This document shows positions 53,216 through 62,304 of a stretch of 64,000 nt of DNA, in pieces (the first letter of the stretch is position 1; each line of letters begins with the position of its first letter). The position numbers and the translations under genes were made by a program. This DNA comes from JAMXLO01 sp963791495 (GTDB lineage Bacteria > Pseudomonadota > Alphaproteobacteria > Acetobacterales > Acetobacteraceae), in assembly GCA_963791495.1 (NCBI GenBank), contig CAWBST010000009.1, positions 414,671 through 478,670 of the forward strand, given 5' to 3'. Under the pieces are notes generated by a model. The model did no database searches. It saw only the letters and a program-made list of their open reading frames with translations, and was not told the origin of the DNA.

Positions 53216-53840
53216 AACGCCACCAACATGGTCGCGATGGTCTAGCGCGGCCGCTCGCTGCCTCTCTGTGATACGATCGAGCCATCCGTGTATATACACC
53301 GTGGAGCGCCGTAGATCAAATGCCCAGCGCTCCCTTGTGTGAGAAATGCGGGCTAGGGTCACGTCGTCGAAGCTGGCGTGCATAAGACGCGCCAACCGCA
53401 AGAGACGTGCCACGCTCAAGATGTCGGTGACCCGTCGATCGGCGGAGATTTCAGGGAGCGGCGCCGGTGCCACCACGTCGGTGATGGCATCGAAGGCCCA
53501 TCCACTTCTGCCTTGAGGATCCCGGTGGGGATCCCACAATTCGCCGAAGCTATGGCAAAAGTTCATTAGCGCCCAGCACGTCTGATCGTCTGCGTCATGA
53601 TGTCTATCTCGAGCAATAAGACTTCGCCGAATTGCGGCAGAATTGCTCTCTCGCCAGGCATTGCACCAAGCGTTCACCATATACCCGGGGACTTGAAGCC
53701 GCTTCAGGATCAGGTATTGCCGCACCAGCGGCGATCCGTATCTCGGCCACCGCGAGCACGGCCTCATAAACGAAAGGCACGGCTAACAGCACCGCAAGTT
53801 CGGCGGCTGGCAGCCGTCTAAGCGACTATCAGAAAGAATA
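53215..53840 (-). pseudogene. Decayed coding remnant upstream of the IS, unrecognised
   Basis: Two frames look coding on the minus strand: 'RLPAAELAVLLAVPFVYEAVLAVAEIRIAAGAA' (about 53815-53715), then, after a shift, 'CWALMNFCHSFGELWDPHRDPQGR' to 'RRSTVYIHGWLDRI' (53600-53280). A double stop (TGA TAG) lies just before the first. By position it may be the 5' part of the Hsp90-type gene beyond the IS, or a separate helical protein. I recognise no domain with certainty. Confidence 0.45.
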
Positions 53841-53976
53841 AACGCGCACGTGTTGCATGCTGTACCACACGTTCTCATCGCGCCATCGCTGGATTGAGTA
53901 GACTGTGACGTGCCTCGGCCACTTGCTCCTCGGCCGCATTGCTATGGCCGCAGTTGCGTGGCGAATGCAGGGAGCT

Positions 53977-54817
53977 TCATTTTTGCAAACGATAAAGTTT
54001 GTCTTGGTAAGGCGCGATGCCATGCGGACCGTCGAGGCGCTCACGGAACCGCGACGCTTCGTCTTCCTTTATGACAAGCCTTTGCACGGCCGCACGTCCG
54101 GCACACCAGACACAGTCAGCGTCTGTGAAGCACGGCTGTAGCTTCGAGCCGTTGTCGGCACTCGTTGCAGATTTGAGTTCCGCTGGTCCGTTCTCTAGCT
54201 CGAAGAACTCTGCGATAGCGCGGGCGAACGCGCTGCAATCGACTCCTTGGACGTCTCGAACAGATCCGCTCGGCGCAACTGTAGATGAACGCACGTTGGG
54301 CATCCGTTGATTTGCCTTCGTATTCATATTGCAATGGTGCGTCGCAATTTTCCAATATCGGCGAACTCTTTTTGGGTGTTAGCTCATATCGAGCCCCCTC
54401 TCTGACAACATCGGTGAGAACGAGCACTGACTGAGCCTTGCAAGTCCGCACGTACGTGGAAATCCATCCGTCGCTGACCAGGTCCGCAGGGGAAGCTGGC
54501 CGCTTCGGTGTGAAGTCTTGTGGCAGCAATATTCGCCGACCTTCGAGTTCGAGGCCATGACCGGAGAAGAAGATAAGCAGATCATCATGCGCCTCGGCGC
54601 CATCTAGGAAGTCGCCAATCGCCTCACGCAGTCGAGTGCTTGTGCAGTTCCCTAGTCGCACTTCACCAGCACCCGCTCCTGCAGTCACAATGTGATCAGG
54701 ATGAAATCCTGCGCGGGTCAATGCGGTCGTGAGGCGCGGTATGTCGTTACTAACGTAACTCAGCGGTTGAAGTGGATCGTAGTCAGAAATAGCTAGCAGA
54801 AGTGCGCGCCTGCTCAT
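53977..54817 (-). pseudogene. Caspase-like (C14) protease, frameshifted and lacking the catalytic Cys
   Basis: The p20-type core is clear: 'RALLLAISDYDPLQPLSYVSNDIPRLTTALTRAGFHPDHIV', 'LREAIGDFLDGAEAHDDLLIFFSGHGLELEGRRILLPQDF' with the catalytic His in SGHG, and 'SVLVLTDVVREGARYEL', where Cys is expected but Val is found. After 'AFIYSCA' (about 54265) the frame shifts and continues as 'PSGSVRDVQGVDCSAFARAIAEFFELENGPAEL'. The start at 54817 overlaps the upstream small gene by 4 bases (ATGA). Bacterial caspases next to Hsp90-type ATPases belong to conflict systems; this copy is dead. Confidence 0.75.
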
Positions 54818-55110
54818 TTTTCATAAGCGAAGGTTAGCTTGACGGAAGCAGTTCCTGTTGCTTTAGCAGTGCCGATCAGGCTGACGCCTCCCTCCGCGGT
54901 CAGCTCAACCCCCACTTCAAGTTCTCTCAGTGCAAGACCATCCGTTTTGGCGAGAAGCGCCAGTTGTTGCCGTTCTCAGCTCGTTACTAGGTCGGTGAGG
55001 TTGGCTTTAAGCCTCTCCACAGGAATATCGACAGAGATTAGGGGGCCGCTGCCGAAAGTGCCTCTCCCTGGGTCAGTTGAAGGCACAACCACGGAGATAG
55101 TCTCTGGCAC
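54814..55110 (-). pseudogene. Small caspase-linked protein with in-frame TGA
   Basis: 98 codons from a GTG at 55110 (AAGGAGG eight bases before it) to a stop at 54814, with one internal TGA at codon 45 (54976-54978). The sequence reads 'VPETISVVVPSTDPGRGTFGSG', then 'PVERLKANLTDLVTS', stop, then 'ERQQLALLAKTDGLALRELEVGVELTAEGGVSLI' and 'KATGTASVKLTFAYEK'. The second part resembles the CU044_2847 / trypsin-co-occurring small domain found beside proteases in conflict systems. The stop is a single-base event in an otherwise coherent frame. It overlaps the caspase start by ATGA. Confidence 0.55.
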
Positions 55111-55233
55111 GGAAGTATCCTCCTTCTGAATTGAGCGCAATTTATGCCGTGGTGCGCCATTCACTCAAGATAAAGAGGCCGGTACCTGGGTACCATCTGC
55201 CGGCACTGGCGAAGAAATGGCCGTTGGCCTCCC

Positions 55234-57170
55234 TTACTGGCAGGCCAAGCACTCCTCGTAATCCGTCGCATTCGCCTGCGCGCGCGACCAGCGGCAACGG
55301 TGCCTGCCCGTCATTCGCCGGCACCGCAGCAGCGGCCAGGTGAACTCCGCCGGCCGCACCGCCGCCTCGCTCACATTGTCCGCCCGCTGGATCGACAGGC
55401 TCCGGCAGTAGTAGAGCGACTTCACGCCCCGCTTCCACGCCATGAAATGGATCTGGTGCAGATCCCGCTTGTGCACATTCGCCGGGAGGAACACGTTCAC
55501 CGACTGGCTCTGGCAGATGAACGGCGCGCGGTCCGCCGCGTGCTCGATGATCCAGCGCTGATCCAGCTCGAACGCGGTCTTGTAAACCGCCTTCTCCTGC
55601 TCGGTCAGGAAATCCAGATGCTGCACGCTCCCCGCCCGCAGCGTGATGGACGACCAGATCTCGTCGGTATCCATCCCCTTCTCCGCCAGCAGCATCTGCA
55701 GATGCCGATTGCGCACCGTGAAGCTGCCCGACAGCGTCTTCTGCAGGAACACGTTCGCCGCGATCGGCTCGATCCCCGGCGACGAATTCCCCGCGATGAT
55801 CGAGATCGATGCGGTCGGCGCGATCGACATCTTGTGCGAGAACCGCTCCATGATGCCGTACTCCGCGGCGTCCGGGCACGGCCCGCGCTCCTCGGCCAGC
55901 ACGCGCGAGGCCAGGTCCGCCTGTTCGCGGATGTGCTTGAACATCCGCTTGTTCCACACCTTCGCGATCACGCTCTCCCACGGCACGTTCTGAGACTGCA
56001 GGAACGAGTGGAACCCCATCACCCCCAGCCCCACGCTGCGCTCGCGCAACGCGGAGTACCGCGCCTTCTCCATCCCCGGCGGCGCGCGATCGATGAAATC
56101 CTGCAGCACGTTGTCGAGGAAGCGCATCATGTCCTCGATGAACGTCGGATGGTCCTTCCACTCGAACCAGTTCTCCAGGTTCAGCGAGCAGAGGCAGCAC
56201 ACCGCGGTGCGCTCCATGCCGTGCTGGTCGCGCCCGGTCGGCAGGGTGATCTCGGAGCACAGATTGGAGGTCTTCACCTCCAGCCCGGCCAGCTTGTGAT
56301 GCTCGGGCCGCGCGCTGTTCACGTGGTCGGAGAAGATCAGGTAAGGCTCGCCGGTCTCGATCCGCGCGGTCAGGATGCGGATCCACAGGCTCGCGCCGAG
56401 ATCGACCGCACCGGCGTCTCGTCCTTCGGCGACAGCAGCGGCCACTGCTCGTCCGCCTCCACCGCGCGCATGAACGCGTCGGACACCAGGATGCCGTGGT
56501 GCAGGTTCAACGCCTTGCGGTTCGGATCGCCCCCGGTCGGGCGGCGGATCTCGACGAACTCCTCGATCTCGGGATGCCACACGGGCAGGTACACCGCGGC
56601 CGATCCGCGCCGCAGCGAGCCTTGGGAGATCGCCAAGGTGAGACTGTCCATCACCCGGATGAACGGGATCACGCCCGAGGTCTTGCCGACCGCGCCCACC
56701 TTCTCGCCGATCGAGCGCAGGTTGCCCCAGTAGGAGCCGATGCCGCCGCCCTTCGAGGCCAGCCAGACATTCTCGTTCCACAGCCCGACGATGCCCTCCA
56801 GGCTGTCGGACGCCTCGTTCAGGAAGCAGGAGATCGGCAGGCCGCGCTGCGTGCCGCCGTTCGACAGCACCGGCGTCGCCGGCATGAACCACAGCTTCGA
56901 CATGTAGTCGTAGATGCGCTGCGCATGCCCCGCATCGTCGCCGTAGTAGGACGCGACGCGGGCGAACAGGTCCTGGAATTCCTCGCCCGGCATCAGGTAG
57001 CGGTCAGACAGGGTCGCACGACCGAAGTCGGTCAGCAGCACATCACGCGAGCGGTCGATATGGACCTGGTGGCGACCTGGCATCTGCACTGCGTCGAGCA
57101 CGGCGTCTTCCCCCTGCGTCACTTCCGGACTGCCCTCCTCACGCGCGGGTGGATTCGAGGTCAACAACAT
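55234..57170 (-). pseudogene. nrdA: Class I ribonucleoside-diphosphate reductase alpha subunit, frameshifted
   Basis: About 640 residues. The first frame covers 'LPISCFLNEASDSLEGIVGLWNENVWLASKGGGIGSYWGNL' (active-site Cys) to 'LLSPKDETPVRSISARA'. Near 56387 one base is missing and the rest continues 'LWIRILTARIETGEPYLIFSDHVN', 'VKTSNLCSEITLPT' (NxCxE thiyl/acid site), to the redox tail 'YEECLACQ' at 55234. It makes deoxynucleotides with an NrdB partner not seen here. The start is taken as ATG 57170 with GAGGAG upstream; others are possible. An essential gene with one clean indel suggests assembly error, or a second copy elsewhere. Confidence 0.87.
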
Positions 57171-57319
57171 ATAGGACGACGCTCCTCGCGCAGCCACCAC
57201 ATCGTGATTTCTGTTGCGACTGGGCCACAGTCTGCAAGACGGGTGACAAATCCTAGCGCTTCAAGCGGGTCGGCGCCACAAGGCCGTTCTCTCCGCGTTC
57301 CACAGATTGTGGCTGTGGG

Positions 57320-58955
57320 TCAGGAATCCAACCGGAGCCGGCTCGCCAGCAGTTCGCCCTGCCCCTCCAGCACGGGATAGGCGGCCGCGGCGACCAGGTG
57401 GCCGTTCACCCGCTTCAGTTCCCGCACGAGGTCGAGATCGACCGACCTTCCCTGCCCGGCCCGCAGCCCGGCGAAATGCGCCCGGGTCGCCGCGGCCTCC
57501 AGGTCACGGAAGGCCTCCTTCTCAGCGGCGAGCTGGCGCGCGGCGCGGGCGTCCTCGGTCATGAACACCGCCGCCGCGGCGCGCACCGTGGCGACCAGCC
57601 GGTCCAGCAGGCGCCGCACCTCGGCCTGCTCCAGCTCGGCCAAGGGCGCGCCACGCTTCAGGCGCTTGCCCAGATATCCCATGACGTCACGGTCCACCAC
57701 GTCGCCGGCCGCTTCCAGGTTTGTTGCGAAAACAAGCACCTGCGACAATCGCCTGTGGTCCGTCTCGGAGAGGTCCTCGGGATCCAGACCGATCAGGTAG
57801 GCCTTGATCGCCGTGTTGAGCCGGTCGAGCACGTCGTCCAGCCGCCGCACCTCGCCGATCCGGCGGCGGTCGGTGCTCGCCAGCACATCCCCGGCTCGCC
57901 CCAGCATCGCCTCGAGCGCATCCGCCATGCGCAGCGCCTCGCGCGCGGCAGCCCCGAGCGCGATCGGCGGCGACTCCAGAGCGACCGGGTCGAGATAGCG
58001 CGGCCGCGACGGATCGTCGGCGTCTACTCGCGCCGGGAGCAGTTTCCGCAATAACCACGCGTACGGACCCAGGGCGGGAAGGAACATGGCGGCCAGGATC
58101 ACATTGAAGCCCGTATGGAAGTCGGCGACGGCCCGCACGGGATCCGGATCGAGCTGTACCAGCAGCGAACCGATCCGGGGCAGCAGCAGCAATGCCACGA
58201 CGCAGCCGAGCAGGCGGTTCAGCAGGTTACCGAGAGGCAGCCGTCGTGCCACCGGGTCGTCGCCCGACACGCCCTCCAGGACTGGATTGATCGCCGACCC
58301 CAGATTGGCGCCGAGCACCAGGGCGAATGCGGCGTCGGGCGGCACCACGCCCTTGGCGGCGAATGACACCACCAGCAGCACCACCGCGACCGACGAGTGC
58401 GCCGCCCAGGTCAGCCCGGCCGCGACCAAGACGTCCAGCACCGGCTCTGTGGTGATTGCACCGAGCAACAGGCGCAGGCTGGGGACGTCCTCATAGGGTG
58501 TCATGAGGGATGACCAGCCGGTGCAGTGCCATCAGCACCAGGCCAAGCCCGATCGCCACACGCCCGATATCGCGCGTCCGCGCCGCCGTGCCGCGGCGAA
58601 ACAGGATCACGCCCAGCAGGATCAAGGCGGGCGCGACTTCCGCCACGTCGAACGACAGCACCTGCACGATCAGCGTGGTGCCGACATTGGCGCCGAGCAT
58701 CACCGCCAGCGCGGGCACCAGCGCCACGGCCCCGCCGGCGGCAAAGCCCGCCACCATCAGCCCGGTGGCGGTGCTGCTCTGCAGGATCGCGGTCACGCCG
58801 ACGCCCGCGGCGAACGCGGCCAAGCGATTGCCCAGCGTCGTGCCAAGCCAGCGGCGCAGATCGGGCCCGAAGCCGCGCTGGATGCCGGACTGCACCATGT
58901 GCAGTCCCCACAGCAGCAGCGCAACCGAGCCGGCAAGATCGAGCAGGGTCCACAT
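57320..58955 (-). pseudogene. Na/Pi cotransporter family protein with PhoU-like domain, split by a frameshift
   Basis: Two frames, 58955-58491 (154 residues) and 58504-57320 (394 residues), overlap by 14 bases and together give about 548 residues, the usual size of the family. The first holds membrane repeat 1 with 'GVTAILQSSTATGLMVAG' (QSSxxT), the second repeat 2 with 'TWAAHSSVAVVLLVVSFAAKGVV' and 'GANLGSAINPV', then a cytoplasmic PhoU-like helical domain from about 'EALRMADALEAMLGRAG' to the end. It would import phosphate with sodium or regulate that import. The join near 58497 is clean. Two separate genes are less likely. Confidence 0.84.
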
Positions 58956-59137
58956 CGGCGATCAGCTCCTCGCGCCTGACCGTAGAGCATGGATCAGCCA
59001 TCGGTGACCGGGCGTCAACAACTTGCACCGGCTCGTGATGCCCTGGCCACGAACCTGCCACGAAAGCGGCACGGACCGGCCACTGAGCGCCACAAATTCC
59101 CGCGACGTAGCTTCCCGCAACCGTAAGGATACGTCCG

Positions 59138-59311
59138 ATGCGCATTTCCTTCCTGCTGCCTTTGGTTTTCCTCGGGCTCACCGGCTGTATCGACGTGCAT
59201 GAGCATCCGGCACCGCGCCCGGCCGCGACCGTTGTCACACCGGCGCCGGCGCCGAGCACCACCTATGTCACGCCGCCGCCGCCCGGCTCGACCGTTGTGC
59301 GCACGCCCTGA
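59138..59311 (+). CDS. Small Pro-rich lipoprotein
   Basis: 57 residues. The signal 'MRISFLLPLVFLGLTGC' ends in the lipobox LTGC; the mature part is Pro/Ala/Thr/Val-rich ('PAPRPAATVVTPAPAPSTTYVTPPPPG') and probably extended. Its frame is open and well placed between the Na/Pi gene and hisG. Short lipoproteins of this kind are common and uncharacterised. Confidence 0.65.
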   Translation: MRISFLLPLVFLGLTGCIDVHEHPAPRPAATVVTPAPAPSTTYVTPPPPGSTVVRTP

Positions 59312-59420
59312 TCGGCGCCACATGGCGGATTGATCGAAGGGGCCGGGACACACCCGGCCCTCTTCATTTGTGCCACACCCTGGTGTAGAGGCCGCTACCC
59401 TTGTCGGCTGGAAATTCTGG

Positions 59421-60113
59421 ATGACCGCGCCCTACCCCGCCGCCGCGCTGGAACCGGAGGTCACGGCGCCCCTCGTCATGGCGCTGCCGAAGGGGCGCAT
59501 CCTCGCCGAATGCGGCCAGCTCCTGGCGCTGGCCGGCGTCACCCCGGCACCGGACTACGCCGACGAGGAGAGCCGCCGGCTGCGCTTTCCGACCGACGAC
59601 CCGACGCTGGACGTGGTACGAGTGCGGTCCTTCGACGTCGCTACCTTCGTCGCCTTCGGCGCCGCGCAGCTTGGCATCTGCGGCGCCGATGTGCTGATGG
59701 AGTTCGACTATCCGGAGATCTACGCACCGCTCGATCTCGGCATCGGTCATTGCCGTGTATCGGTCGCCGAACCGGCCGAAACCGCCGGCAGCGACGATCC
59801 ATCGCGCTGGTCACGTGTTCGGGTGGCCACCAAGTATCCGAATATCGCCCGCCGCCACTTCGCCTCTCGCGGCGTGCATGCCGATGTCGTGCACCTGAAC
59901 GGCGCGATGGAGTTGGCGCCCGGCCTTGGCCTGTCGCGACTGATTGTCGATCTGGTGCAGACCGGCTCGACGCTGCGGGCCAACGGTCTGGTGGAGATCG
60001 AGGTGATCGCGCCGATCACCTCGCGGTTGATCGTCAATCGCACTGCACTGAAGACTCAGCCGGAAACGATCGGCGCCTGGGTCGCACGATTCCGCGCCGC
60101 GCTGGGGCAATGA
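59421..60113 (+). CDS. hisG: ATP phosphoribosyltransferase, short form
   Basis: 230 residues, the short HisG that lacks the C-terminal regulatory domain and needs HisZ as partner. 'PLVMALPKGRILAECGQLLALAGV' opens the enzyme, 'VRSFDVATFVAFGAAQLGICGADVLME' and 'RVATKYPNIARRHFASRGV' follow, and 'GLSRLIVDLVQTGSTLRANGLVEIEVIAPITSRLIVN' carries the PRPP loop (QTGSTLRAN). It does the first step of histidine synthesis, joining ATP and PRPP. No hisZ is in the window. hisD follows 46 bases later. Confidence 0.95.
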   Translation: MTAPYPAAALEPEVTAPLVMALPKGRILAECGQLLALAGVTPAPDYADEESRRLRFPTDDPTLDVVRVRSFDVATFVAFGAAQLGICGADVLMEFDYPEIYAPLDLGIGHCRVSVAEPAETAGSDDPSRWSRVRVATKYPNIARRHFASRGVHADVVHLNGAMELAPGLGLSRLIVDLVQTGSTLRANGLVEIEVIAPITSRLIVNRTALKTQPETIGAWVARFRAALGQ

Positions 60114-60159
60114 TGGCCGGGACAGGCCCGGCCATGCGGGCTGCCGCCCGGAAGTACCG

Positions 60160-61455
60160 ATGATCCGGCTCGCCACGACCGATCCAGGGTTCGAGGCCGC
60201 GTTCACCGCCCTGCTTGGTCAGGCTCGCGAGACGACGGAAAGCGTTGACCAGGCGGTGGCGAAGATCCTCGCCGATGTGCGCTCCGAGGGCGACACAGCG
60301 CTACTGCGCTACACCGAGCGCTTCGATCGTCTGACGCTGGCGGCCGATCGGCTCCGTATTTCTGCCGACGAGATCGACGCCGCGGTCTCGGGCATCCCGT
60401 CCGATCTGATGGCAGCGCTGGACCTCGCTGCGACACGGATCGAGGCGTTTCACCGCCTGCAGATGCCCGCCGATCTGCAGACCAAGGACTCAGCCGGCCT
60501 CACTCTCGGCATGCGTTGGTCGCCGCTGGATGCGGTCGGCCTCTACGTGCCGGGTGGCAAGGCCGCGTATCCGTCCTCGGTGCTGATGAACGCGATACCG
60601 GCACGCGTTGCCGGCGTGCCGCGCATCGCGATGTGCGTGCCGAGCCCCGATGGCGTGCTGAACCCGCTGGTGCTTGCCGCCGCGCGCCGCGCCGGCGTGG
60701 CGGAGATCTATCGGGTCGGCGGCGCCCAGGCGATCGCCGCGATGGCTTTTGGTACCGCGAGTATGGCGCCGGTCGATCGGATCGTCGGACCGGGCAATGC
60801 CTATGTCGCCGAGGCGAAGCGGCAGGTATTCGGACGCGTCGGCATCGACGCGATCGCCGGCCCGTCGGAGGTTGTCGTGCTTGCCGACGCCGCGAACGAT
60901 CCGCGCTGCATCGCCGTCGATCTGCTGGCGCAGGCCGAGCACGACGAGGCGGCGCAGGCCATCCTGATCACCGATGATCCCGCATTCGCGGACCGGGTCG
61001 CGACAGCGGTCACGCAGGAGCTCCCGACCTTGCCGCGCGCCGCCATCGCGGGGGCAAGCTGGCGGGCGCATGGTGCCATCATCGTAGTGCGCAACTGGGA
61101 CGAGGCGATCGGCCTCGTCAACCGTCTGGCACCGGAACATCTGCAGCTGATGCTCCAGGACGCCGCTGCGGTGTTCGACCGAATTCGCCATGCCGGCGCG
61201 ATCTTTCTCGGCGCCTTCTGCCCCGAGGCTGTCGGCGACTACGTCGCCGGTCCGAACCACGTGCTGCCGACCGGCCGCACTGCTCGATTCGCCTCCGGAC
61301 TGTCGGTGTTCGACTTCCTCAAACGAACCACCTGGGTCGCGGCGGACGCGGCTTCTCTGGCCCAGGTCGGTCCTGCGGCAATCGCGCTCGCGGAGGCCGA
61401 GGGGCTTGACGCACACGCCCGCAGCATCGCGCTGCGGTTGCAGGGGCGCGCTTGA
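60160..61455 (+). CDS. hisD: Histidinol dehydrogenase
   Basis: 431 residues, full length. 'GLYVPGGKAAYPSSVLMNAIPARVAGV', 'EIYRVGGAQAIAAMAFGT', 'DRIVGPGNAYVAEAKRQVFGRVGIDAIAGPSEVVVLAD' and 'DLLAQAEHDEAAQAILITDD' (with the zinc-ligand Gln/His) are all conserved; 'FLGAFCPEAVGDYVAGPNHVLPT' holds the catalytic Glu/His region. It oxidises L-histidinol to histidine with two NAD+. It follows hisG in the same direction and precedes infA. Confidence 0.97.
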   Translation: MIRLATTDPGFEAAFTALLGQARETTESVDQAVAKILADVRSEGDTALLRYTERFDRLTLAADRLRISADEIDAAVSGIPSDLMAALDLAATRIEAFHRLQMPADLQTKDSAGLTLGMRWSPLDAVGLYVPGGKAAYPSSVLMNAIPARVAGVPRIAMCVPSPDGVLNPLVLAAARRAGVAEIYRVGGAQAIAAMAFGTASMAPVDRIVGPGNAYVAEAKRQVFGRVGIDAIAGPSEVVVLADAANDPRCIAVDLLAQAEHDEAAQAILITDDPAFADRVATAVTQELPTLPRAAIAGASWRAHGAIIVVRNWDEAIGLVNRLAPEHLQLMLQDAAAVFDRIRHAGAIFLGAFCPEAVGDYVAGPNHVLPTGRTARFASGLSVFDFLKRTTWVAADAASLAQVGPAAIALAEAEGLDAHARSIALRLQGRA

Positions 61456-61513
61456 CCTTCCCCAGCCCCACGCTCATGTTCCGCCGCGAAATCAAGCATT
61501 TTCATGAGGGCGG

Positions 61514-61732
61514 ATGTCGAAGGAAGACATGATCGAATTCAGCGGCACGGTGATGGAGCTGCTGCCCAACGCCATGTTCCGCGTCAAGCTCGACAACGAA
61601 CACACCATACTCGCCCACACCTCGGGCAAGATGCGCAAGAATCGCATTCGCGTGCTGGCAGGCGACCGGGTGAACGTCGAGATGACGCCGTACGATTTGA
61701 GCAAGGGCCGGATCACCTTCCGCTTCAAGTGA
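61514..61732 (+). CDS. infA: Translation initiation factor IF-1
   Basis: 72 residues, the S1-like OB-fold factor that binds the ribosomal A site during initiation: 'MIEFSGTVMELLPNAMFRVKLDNEHTILAHTSGKMRKNRIRVLAGDRVNVEMTPYDLSKGRI' is almost invariant among alphaproteobacteria (shown here only in part; it spans residues 6-67). The maf gene starts at a GTG overlapping its stop, so infA heads an operon with maf, the RNase gene and yacG. Confidence 0.97.
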   Translation: MSKEDMIEFSGTVMELLPNAMFRVKLDNEHTILAHTSGKMRKNRIRVLAGDRVNVEMTPYDLSKGRITFRFK

Positions 61733-62304
61733 CCGCACCGGCACTGGTTCTGGCCTCCGCAAGTCCAAGGCGACTGGCATTACTGGCACAGATCGGCATC
61801 GTGCCCGACCGGGTGATCTCCACCGACATCGACGAAACGCCGTTGCACGATGAACTGCCACGACTGCATGCGCTGCGCCTGGCGCGCGCGAAGGCGGCGT
61901 CGGCGGCCACGCCCGGCTGCCACCTGCTGACCGCGGATACCGTGGTTGCGGCGGGCCGTCGCATCCTGCCCAAGGCGGAAACCGACGCCGACGCGCGCCG
62001 CTGCCTTGTCCTGCTCTCCGGCCGACGCCACCGCGTCATGACTGCGGTCGTGCTGCATGCGCCGGACGGACGCCGTGGCGAGCGGCTGGTGCAGAGCGTC
62101 GTCGGGTTCTCACGGCTGACCGAGCGGCAGATCGCCGACTACCTCGCCAGCGACGAATGGCGCGGCAAGGCGGGTGGCTATGCCATCCAGGGGCGAGCGG
62201 CGGCGTTCATCCGCTTCCTGTCCGGCAGCTATTCCAATGTGGTTGGCCTGCCGCTGTTCGAGACGGCGCAGCTGCTGCGCGGGCTGGGCTGGCCGTTGCC
62301 GTGA
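61729..62304 (+). CDS. maf: Maf family nucleotide pyrophosphatase
   Basis: 191 residues. 'PALVLASASPRRLALLAQIGI' is the N-terminal Maf signature, 'LLTADTVVAAGRRILPKA' the second, and 'GKAGGYAIQGRAAAFIRFLSGSYSNVVGLPLFETAQLL' the C-terminal one. Maf proteins hydrolyse modified or non-canonical nucleoside triphosphates to monophosphates and protect the nucleotide pool; the dTTP/UTP or m7GTP preference cannot be told. The start is a GTG overlapping the infA stop (GTGA); the same overlap occurs with the next gene. Confidence 0.94.
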   Translation: MTAPALVLASASPRRLALLAQIGIVPDRVISTDIDETPLHDELPRLHALRLARAKAASAATPGCHLLTADTVVAAGRRILPKAETDADARRCLVLLSGRRHRVMTAVVLHAPDGRRGERLVQSVVGFSRLTERQIADYLASDEWRGKAGGYAIQGRAAAFIRFLSGSYSNVVGLPLFETAQLLRGLGWPLP

